From UBA7312 sp002715345 (GTDB taxonomy: Bacteria; Bacteroidota; Bacteroidia; Flavobacteriales; UBA7312), in NCBI GenBank assembly GCA_964009845.1, contig CAXGIQ010000093.1:1-5197 (forward strand): 5,197 nucleotides of DNA, in the 5' to 3' direction. The position numbers were made by a program, and so were the translations under genes. Positions 1 through 5,197 of the stretch are shown piece by piece (position 1 is the first letter of the stretch; the number at the start of each line of letters is the position of its first letter). The notes below the pieces were generated by a model. That model had not been told where the DNA came from. It was given only the letters and a program-made list of their open reading frames with translations, and made no database searches.

Positions 1-868
1 GGTTATAAATTGCTGCACTAAACCAGCTAATAGCATGATTTTCTAAAAATGAAAAAGTATCATTTACCCCATCACCATTTGGCGTAAAAACATCATACAT
101 CCCTTCCCAATCATTTAATGATAATTCAAAACCTTGAGCATGAATTACTAATGAAGAAAAATCTTCGCAATCAGATTTATCATCAACAACTATCAAACCA
201 ATTTCATACTCCCCCACTTCCTCAAACTCATGAGAAGGAGAAAAATCAAAATACTCTCCTACGCCTCCAAAATCCCAATAATAATTACCCAAACTACTCA
301 AGTTTACAACCTGAACCTCAAAGGGAACACTTCCTACCAAACTATCAACAACAAAATCAGCATTAACAAATACAGTGTCTCTTACCTTACAAAAATGCTG
401 ATCCAATACCTCTAAAACATATTGTTCAGATGCTTGGAAATTCACATATTCTGATTCAGAAAAAACAAACCCTTCATCATTAATCCAAGAATAAGAATAA
501 TCCTCAACTCCTCCAAAAACTTCAGAATTCAATCTCAATCCTTCACAATACATATATAACTCTAACGCTGCTGGTTCTTTGATTTTAAACTCAACAGTAT
601 CCACACAATAAACAGAAGTTAAAGTATCATAAAGAATTGCTAAATACTGATCCGCAGGAAGATTGTTAATGGTGTTTGAGTTTAATGTCTGCTGTCCATT
701 GTTTAACTTAATTATAAAATCTCCTTGAGAAACTACTTCAAACTGAACCATCCCATCATTACCACCATTACAAGCTACATGTACGGTGTCAATTAACGAT
801 AAGTTACATTGGGCTTTCCCAAAAAAAACAGAAAACAACAAACAGATTAAGACTGATAATTTTCTCAC
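1..868 (-). CDS. Secreted multidomain protein (SprB-like repeat, Ig-like, PKD) with type B T9SS sorting domain, 3' end missing
   Basis: The minus strand is open from position 868 to the left edge (289 codons), so the C-terminus is absent. The start is GTG (868-866): it sits right before a signal peptide, and an in-frame TAA lies five codons upstream with no ATG between. A short purine-rich stretch (AGAAGAAAAG) precedes it. Visible parts: signal peptide at residues 1-20 (MRKL, hydrophobic core, probable cleavage after AQ); a SprB-like repeat at about 27-102, with the VACNGGNDG opening, an L-P-A-D-Q-Y turn, a second Cys (C88) and a closing KEPAAL; an Ig-like segment at about 103-170 with SYSW, a Y-V-L-E-V strand and C160; a PKD domain at about 173-248 with YYWDFGG and HEFEEVGEYEIGL; then FTPNGDGVNDTF at 261-272, the start of the gliding-motility-associated type B C-terminal domain. 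By family knowledge such proteins cross the outer membrane by the type IX system and stay at the surface or are released. No enzymatic domain is visible, so an adhesive or structural surface role is inference. Confidence 0.9.
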   Translation of the reverse strand, partial: MRKLSVLICLLFSVFFGKAQCNLSLIDTVHVACNGGNDGMVQFEVVSQGDFIIKLNNGQQTLNSNTINNLPADQYLAILYDTLTSVYCVDTVEFKIKEPAALELYMYCEGLRLNSEVFGGVEDYSYSWINDEGFVFSESEYVNFQASEQYVLEVLDQHFCKVRDTVFVNADFVVDSLVGSVPFEVQVVNLSSLGNYYWDFGGVGEYFDFSPSHEFEEVGEYEIGLIVVDDKSDCEDFSSLVIHAQGFELSLNDWEGMYDVFTPNGDGVNDTFSFLENHAISWFSAAIYN

Positions 869-920
869 CTTTTCTTCTAGTATTTAATTCGCCTAAAATA
901 ACCATATTTCGCACATCCCA

Positions 921-949
921 CAAATGTTGAAAACTAGCACATTTTTAAA
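921..949 (-). promoter_or_regulatory. Weak candidate promoter for the secreted-protein gene
   Basis: Read on the minus strand, AACATTTG (928-921) differs by one base from the Bacteroidota -7 consensus TAnnTTTG. TTTA (949-946) lies 17 bases upstream as a poor match to the -33 TTTG. The GTG start would be about 50 bases downstream. Both boxes are imperfect in AT-rich DNA, so this is only a candidate. Confidence 0.25.
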
Positions 950-950
950 G

Positions 951-980
951 TTTATTCACCCTTCAAAAAATCTACATTTG
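951..980 (+). promoter_or_regulatory. Candidate Bacteroidota-type promoter for the helicase-DUF4290-murA unit
   Basis: TACATTTG (973-980) is a full match to the -7 element TAnnTTTG used by the Bacteroidota housekeeping sigma factor. TTTA (951-954), 18 bases upstream, is a three-of-four match to the -33 TTTG. Transcription would begin at about 985-988, leaving a leader of about 30 bases before the helicase ATG. The position in a divergent intergenic region supports it. No operator-like inverted repeat was seen. Confidence 0.55.
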
Positions 981-1016
981 AAACGCAGTTAAAAGTCGTA
1001 TAAGCAAATATCATTG

Positions 1017-3338
1017 ATGAGTTATTTAGAGGAACTAAACCCAGCACAAAGAGCAGCAGTAGAACAAACAGAAGGACCGATGATGGTTATTGCAGGAGCA
1101 GGATCTGGAAAAACACGCGTGCTAACCTATCGGATAGCACACCTCATCAATCAAGGCGTTGACAGCTTCAATATCTTAGCGCTTACCTTTACAAACAAAG
1201 CAGCTAAAGAGATGAAAGAGCGTATCAGTCAAATTATTGGTGGGACCGATGCTCACAATCTTTGGATGGGTACTTTTCACTCTGTTTTTTCTAAGATATT
1301 ACGCTTTGAAGCAAACAAACTAAACTACGTTTCTAATTTTACTATTTACGACACTACAGATGCTAAAAACCTTTTAAAAAGCATTATTAAAGAACTGAAT
1401 TTAGATAAGGACATTTACAAAGCTAATGTCGTTTACAGCCGTATTAGTCAGTTAAAAAACTCATTAATTTCACCAGCTGGATACGAAAGCAATACAGAAT
1501 TAAGAATGGATGACGCACAACGAAAACTCAACGAAATGAGTCGTGTGTATCGCACTTACCAAAAGCGCCTTTTCACATCTGGATCAATGGATTTTGACGA
1601 TTTACTTTTCAACACCTATGCTTTATTACGAGATTTTCCTGACGTACTGAACAAATACCAAAACAAGTTCAAATATATTTTAGTGGATGAGTATCAAGAC
1701 ACCAATCATGTACAATACATGATTGTGAAAATGCTTGCCGCTATGAACGAAAACATTTGTGTTGTAGGTGATGATGCTCAAAGTATTTACGCTTTTAGAG
1801 GCGCAAACATTCAAAACATTCTGAATTTCAAGGTTGACTATCCTGATTTTAAAACATTCAAGCTAGAGCAAAATTATCGCTCTACTCAAACAATTGTAGA
1901 AGCAGCCAACAGCATCATCAAACACAATAAAAAGCAGATTGAGAAAAAAATCTTTACACAAAACAGCAAAGGCGGACCAATTAAGGTAGTGAAAACCATG
2001 AGTGATAATGAAGAAGGACACATGGTTGCTCAATCTATTTTTGACATCAGAAGTAATCATCAAGCACACTACCAAGAGTTTGCTATTCTTTACAGAACAA
2101 ATGCACAATCTAGATCATTAGAAGAGGCACTCAGAAAAAAGAATATTCCTTATAAAATATATGGTGGACTATCTTTTTATCAGCGTAAAGAAATCAAAGA
2201 TTTATTAGCTTATTTCAGACTCACCATCAACCCTCAAGATGAAGAAGCTTTAAAACGAATCATCAACTATCCTTCTAGAGGAATTGGCAACACTACATTA
2301 CAAAAACTCATCATTACAGCAAATAACAATGAGTGCAGCATTTTTGAATGTCTCGAAAATCCCTTGCTTCATTCTCAATTTAGAGTAAATGCTGGGACAT
2401 TAACCAAGCTGCAAAATTTCACCACTCTCATCAATAGTTTTAAAGCGCAACTTAAGAAAGATATTTACGAGTTGGCGGAAAGCATCGCTAAAACATCCGG
2501 ACTGTTAGGTGAATTACATAAAGACAAAACACCAGAAGGAGTCAGTCGACACGAAAACATACAAGAACTTTTAAACGCTATTAAAGACTTTTCCGAAAAA
2601 GAAAAAAACAGCGAAAATGGCGGAACACTTGAACATTTCATGCAAGATGTAGCTCTTTTAACAGATCAAGATGGGGACAAAAAAGAAGATCGAAATAAAG
2701 TAACTTTAATGACAATACACGCTGCTAAAGGACTAGAATTCCCTTATGTATATATAGTTGGTTTAGAAGAAAATCTTTTTCCGTCGCAAATTTCAGTCAA
2801 TTCCAGAGAAGACTTGGAAGAAGAAAGAAGATTGTTTTATGTAGCCCTTACAAGAGCAGAAAAGTTTGCGCAAATTTCTTACACAACTAGTCGTTTTCGA
2901 TGGGGACAACTGATTGACTGCGAACCAAGTCGCTTTTTAAAAGAAATTGATGACTCTTACTTGGATTGGCAATTTCAAAAAAGAAAGCCTAGCAGTATGC
3001 CAAACAACAAACCTTCTTTCAATTATAAAATAAACGCCAACAAACACTCGTTCACAAAAAGAAGCAACAATGACGGCAAACCAAAATTAAATGTTACATC
3101 AAAATTTACACCAAGAAATTTAATAAAAGTGAATACTGTTGCTAACAAAACAGCGTATGGACCAAACAATAGTCATTTATTACAAGCCGGTATGCAAGTA
3201 GAACATCTTAAGTTTGGCAAAGGAAAAATACTACAAATTGAAGGTTCTGCAGGTAATAAAAAAGCCATCGTATTTTTTCAATCTGTTGGACAGAAACAAC
3301 TTTTACTCAAATTTGCCAAATTGAAAATAATCGGTTAA
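1017..3338 (+). CDS. UvrD/PcrA-family superfamily 1A 3'-5' DNA helicase
   Basis: This is a complete 773-residue ATP-dependent DNA helicase of the UvrD/PcrA/Rep type, which moves 3'-5' on single-stranded DNA in repair and in clearing replication or transcription obstacles. The motifs occur in order: Q motif with LNPAQ (7-11), Walker A AGAGSGKT (26-33), Ia TFTNKAAKEM (57-66), GTFHS (85-89), Walker B region VDEYQD (223-228), III GDDAQSIYAFRG (251-262), IV LEQNYRS (283-289), V TIHAAKGLEFP (566-576) and VI EERRLFYVALTRA (602-614). After the motor comes a basic, Asn/Lys/Ser-rich linker (about 652-720), then a C-terminal Tudor-like domain (about 724-773) with VEHLKFGKGKI, as in PcrA and UvrD, where it contacts RNA polymerase. 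Length fits the family (roughly 720-740 in B. subtilis and E. coli). I chose ATG at 1017; a TTG at 1014 is also in frame but ATG is the better start. All catalytic motifs look intact. PcrA-like is my preferred reading, but the genome may hold paralogues, so no symbol is assigned. Confidence 0.95.
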   Translation: MSYLEELNPAQRAAVEQTEGPMMVIAGAGSGKTRVLTYRIAHLINQGVDSFNILALTFTNKAAKEMKERISQIIGGTDAHNLWMGTFHSVFSKILRFEANKLNYVSNFTIYDTTDAKNLLKSIIKELNLDKDIYKANVVYSRISQLKNSLISPAGYESNTELRMDDAQRKLNEMSRVYRTYQKRLFTSGSMDFDDLLFNTYALLRDFPDVLNKYQNKFKYILVDEYQDTNHVQYMIVKMLAAMNENICVVGDDAQSIYAFRGANIQNILNFKVDYPDFKTFKLEQNYRSTQTIVEAANSIIKHNKKQIEKKIFTQNSKGGPIKVVKTMSDNEEGHMVAQSIFDIRSNHQAHYQEFAILYRTNAQSRSLEEALRKKNIPYKIYGGLSFYQRKEIKDLLAYFRLTINPQDEEALKRIINYPSRGIGNTTLQKLIITANNNECSIFECLENPLLHSQFRVNAGTLTKLQNFTTLINSFKAQLKKDIYELAESIAKTSGLLGELHKDKTPEGVSRHENIQELLNAIKDFSEKEKNSENGGTLEHFMQDVALLTDQDGDKKEDRNKVTLMTIHAAKGLEFPYVYIVGLEENLFPSQISVNSREDLEEERRLFYVALTRAEKFAQISYTTSRFRWGQLIDCEPSRFLKEIDDSYLDWQFQKRKPSSMPNNKPSFNYKINANKHSFTKRSNNDGKPKLNVTSKFTPRNLIKVNTVANKTAYGPNNSHLLQAGMQVEHLKFGKGKILQIEGSAGNKKAIVFFQSVGQKQLLLKFAKLKIIG

Positions 3339-3382
3339 TAATTCAACAAAAAATACGTAGCTTTCGGAGCAAGAATTTAAGA

Positions 3383-3997
3383 ATGGAATTAGAATACAAC
3401 ACACAACGAGAAAAACTCATCATTTCGGAATATGGAAGACATATTCAAAAATTGGTGGACCATGCAGCAAACCTAAACGATAGAGTGGAACGACAAAAAA
3501 TCGCAGAAGGAATCATCGACTTAATGGGTGAACTAAACCCTCACTTAAGAGATGTAGATGATTTTAAACACAAACTTTGGGATCACTTATTCATCATGTC
3601 AGACTTCAAATTAGACGTAAATTCTCCATACGAAAAACCAGAACTTGAAAAATTGTTTGAAAAGCCAGATCCATTAGCCTATCCAAACAGCAAAATTCGC
3701 TTTAATCACTATGGGAAAGTGGTAGAAATGATGATAGAGGAAGCAAGTGAAATGGAAAAAGGTGAGCTAAGAGATAAACTCACTTTAGCCATCGCCAATC
3801 AAATGAAAAAATCATATGTAAACTGGAATAGAGATTCAGTAGAAGATAAACTTATCTTTAAACAACTAGAACAGCTTTCCAAAGGTAAACTATCTCTTCC
3901 TGAAGACACCGAACTTGCATCTGTATCCGTCTTGAAAAAAGGTAATAATAACAGAAAGAAAAAACAAAACAACAAACATCGTAATAAACGCTACTAA
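3383..3997 (+). CDS. DUF4290 family protein, function unknown
   Basis: This is a complete 204-residue soluble protein with no signal peptide or membrane segment. I recognise it as a member of the Bacteroidota family DUF4290 from the N-terminal block YNTQREKLIISEYGRHIQKL (5-24), followed by LMGELNPHLRD (47-57) and KLWDHLFIMSDF (64-75). The rest is charged and probably mostly helical, including EMMIEEASEMEKGELRDKL (about 115-135). The last 20 residues are a basic Lys/Asn/Arg tail, which could bind nucleic acid or an acidic partner, but this is inference. It starts 44 bases after the helicase stop, with no clear Shine-Dalgarno sequence, as is common in this phylum. Its stop codon directly abuts the ATG of murA, so the two are probably translated from one message. 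From memory, DUF4290 beside murA recurs across Bacteroidota, which hints at a link to cell-wall synthesis; no molecular function is known to me. Confidence 0.85.
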   Translation: MELEYNTQREKLIISEYGRHIQKLVDHAANLNDRVERQKIAEGIIDLMGELNPHLRDVDDFKHKLWDHLFIMSDFKLDVNSPYEKPELEKLFEKPDPLAYPNSKIRFNHYGKVVEMMIEEASEMEKGELRDKLTLAIANQMKKSYVNWNRDSVEDKLIFKQLEQLSKGKLSLPEDTELASVSVLKKGNNNRKKKQNNKHRNKRY

Positions 3998-5197
3998 ATG
4001 GGATCATTCATTATTGAAGGTGGACATAAGCTGAAAGGAGAAATTCAGCCACAAGGAGCCAAAAACGAAGCACTACAAATTTTATGCGCAGTGCTACTTA
4101 CACCTGAAAAAGTTATCATCAACAATGTCCCTGATATTGTTGACATCAATATCTTGATTGAACTACTAAAAGACCTTGGAGTAAAAGTTGAAAAGCGAAG
4201 CAAAGACAGCTATTCTTTCCAAGCAGACGAAATCAATCTGGACTATCTTACTTCTGATCAATTCAAGGCAAAAGGCACACGCATTCGTGGCTCTATCATG
4301 ATCGTAGGCCCACTTTTAGCACGCTTTGGAAAAGGATTTATTCCAAGACCTGGAGGTGACAAAATTGGAAGAAGAAGACTCGACACACACTTCATCGGCT
4401 TTCAAAGATTAGGAGCTGAGTTTGAATACGACAGCAAAGAGAGCTTTTACCGAGTTACTACCAAAGGATTGAAAGGCAATTATATGCTTTTAGATGAAGC
4501 ATCTGTAACAGGAACAGCCAACATTGTTATGACAGCAGTGATGGCTAAAGGTACAACCACTATTTACAATGCTGCCTGCGAGCCTTACCTACAACAATTA
4601 TGCAAAATGCTCAACAGCATGGGCGCCAACATTCAGGGAATTGGTTCAAACCTATTAACTATCGAAGGTGTTGATTTCCTAGGTGGTTGCGAACACACCA
4701 TTCTTCCAGACATGATTGAAATTGGTTCATTTATTGGATTAGCTGCAATGACTCAATCTGAAATCACTATTAAAAATGTTAGTTGGGACAATTTGGGAGT
4801 TATTCCATCTGTATTTCAAAAATTAGGGATTAAACTAGAACGCAAAGGCGATGATATTTATATTCCTACACAAGAGTCTTACGAAATTGAAAACTTCATT
4901 GATGGGTCCATCTTAACCATTGCTGATGCGCCTTGGCCAGGCTTTACTCCTGACCTACTAAGCATCATCTTAGTAGTTTCTACACAAGCAAAAGGAAGTG
5001 TACTTATTCATCAAAAAATGTTTGAAAGCCGCCTATTCTTTACAGACAAACTAATTGACATGGGAGCCCAAATTATATTATGCGATCCTCACAGAGCTTC
5101 CGTGATTGGTTTAGACCGTCAAACACCTCTACGCGCTACAACCATGACTTCTCCTGATATTAGAGCAGGAGTATCGCTATTGATTGCTGCACTTTCT
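3998..5197 (+). CDS. murA: UDP-N-acetylglucosamine 1-carboxyvinyltransferase, 3' end missing
   Basis: This encodes 400 codons of MurA, the cytoplasmic enzyme that transfers the enolpyruvyl group of phosphoenolpyruvate to UDP-GlcNAc, the first committed step of peptidoglycan synthesis. Evidence: the N-terminal block GGHKLKGEIQPQGAKNEALQ with the substrate-binding K22-N23 pair; TRIRGSIMIVGPLLARFG (94-111), where R97 fits E. coli Arg91; the active-site loop PGGDKIGRRRLDTH (118-131), where R126 fits Arg120; WPGFTPDL, where D319 fits the general base Asp305; and SPDIRAG near the end, where R389 fits Arg371. The loop has Asp121 where most MurA proteins have the catalytic Cys (Cys115 in E. coli), the type known to resist fosfomycin. 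Family members run to about 435 residues, so about 35 residues are missing beyond the right edge, including the equivalent of Arg397. The ATG follows the DUF4290 stop with no gap, implying translational coupling. No internal promoter is visible. Confidence 0.96.
   Translation, partial: MGSFIIEGGHKLKGEIQPQGAKNEALQILCAVLLTPEKVIINNVPDIVDINILIELLKDLGVKVEKRSKDSYSFQADEINLDYLTSDQFKAKGTRIRGSIMIVGPLLARFGKGFIPRPGGDKIGRRRLDTHFIGFQRLGAEFEYDSKESFYRVTTKGLKGNYMLLDEASVTGTANIVMTAVMAKGTTTIYNAACEPYLQQLCKMLNSMGANIQGIGSNLLTIEGVDFLGGCEHTILPDMIEIGSFIGLAAMTQSEITIKNVSWDNLGVIPSVFQKLGIKLERKGDDIYIPTQESYEIENFIDGSILTIADAPWPGFTPDLLSIILVVSTQAKGSVLIHQKMFESRLFFTDKLIDMGAQIILCDPHRASVIGLDRQTPLRATTMTSPDIRAGVSLLIAALS

Noticed and set aside
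118..415. Two overlapping plus-strand open frames (118-366 and 230-415) of 82 and 61 codons
   Set aside because: Both lie antisense inside the secreted-protein gene, whose minus-strand frame has clear domains. Their products are Asn/Gln/Pro-rich with no recognisable motif, as expected of shadow frames.
806..868. Lipoprotein signal, because a Cys (residue 21) follows the signal peptide
   Set aside because: The preceding residues K-A-Q do not fit a lipobox; AQ before the cleavage site is typical of ordinary signal peptidase I sites in Bacteroidota, and a type IX cargo is expected to have that type.
1014..1016. TTG as an alternative start of the helicase, adding one residue
   Set aside because: An ATG follows immediately at 1017, is the stronger start, and still gives the complete N-terminal Q motif.
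1863..2108. Minus-strand open frame of 81 codons
   Set aside because: It is antisense to helicase motif IV and the region after it, resembles no family and has no start context; it is a shadow of the helicase gene.
3358..3365. TAGCTTTC as a possible internal promoter -7 box before the DUF4290 gene
   Set aside because: It has one mismatch to TAnnTTTG and no TTG-type -33 element at a fitting distance; the nearest upstream TTG is 34 bases away.
3360..3370. GCT...AGC inverted repeat in the helicase-DUF4290 gap as a terminator
   Set aside because: The stem is only three base pairs and no T-run follows, so it cannot be supported as a terminator.

Overview
The window looks like chromosomal DNA from a member of the Bacteroidota, most likely the Flavobacteriia. 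The DNA is AT-rich. The leftmost gene encodes a secreted protein with a Cys-Asn-Gly-Gly SprB-like repeat, a PKD domain and the FTPNGDGVND signature of a type B (gliding-motility-associated) type IX secretion sorting domain, a combination confined to this phylum. A DUF4290 protein, a Bacteroidota-specific family, lies directly against murA. A -7 box of the form TAnnTTTG, the Bacteroidota promoter type, precedes the helicase gene. Assignment below class level is not possible from this sequence.

Layout: positions 868 to 1 (minus strand) carry the first 289 codons of the secreted type IX cargo protein, which runs off the left edge. A divergent intergenic region of about 150 bases (869-1016) holds a good promoter candidate for the rightward genes and a weak one for the leftward gene. 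Rightward come a UvrD/PcrA-type superfamily 1 DNA helicase (1017-3338, complete), a 44-base gap, a DUF4290 protein (3383-3997, complete), and murA (3998-5197), which begins on the base after the preceding stop codon and runs off the right edge with about 35 codons missing.

The three rightward genes read as one transcription unit, although only DUF4290-murA is tight enough to call translationally coupled. The helicase does DNA repair and replication maintenance and MurA performs the first committed step of peptidoglycan synthesis; I see no functional link between them. The most notable residue-level feature is Asp in place of the usual catalytic Cys in MurA, which predicts intrinsic fosfomycin resistance. 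I found no RNA genes, mobile elements, CRISPR arrays or sizeable repeats, and no convincing new system: this is mainly an ordinary housekeeping region next to a secreted-protein gene.
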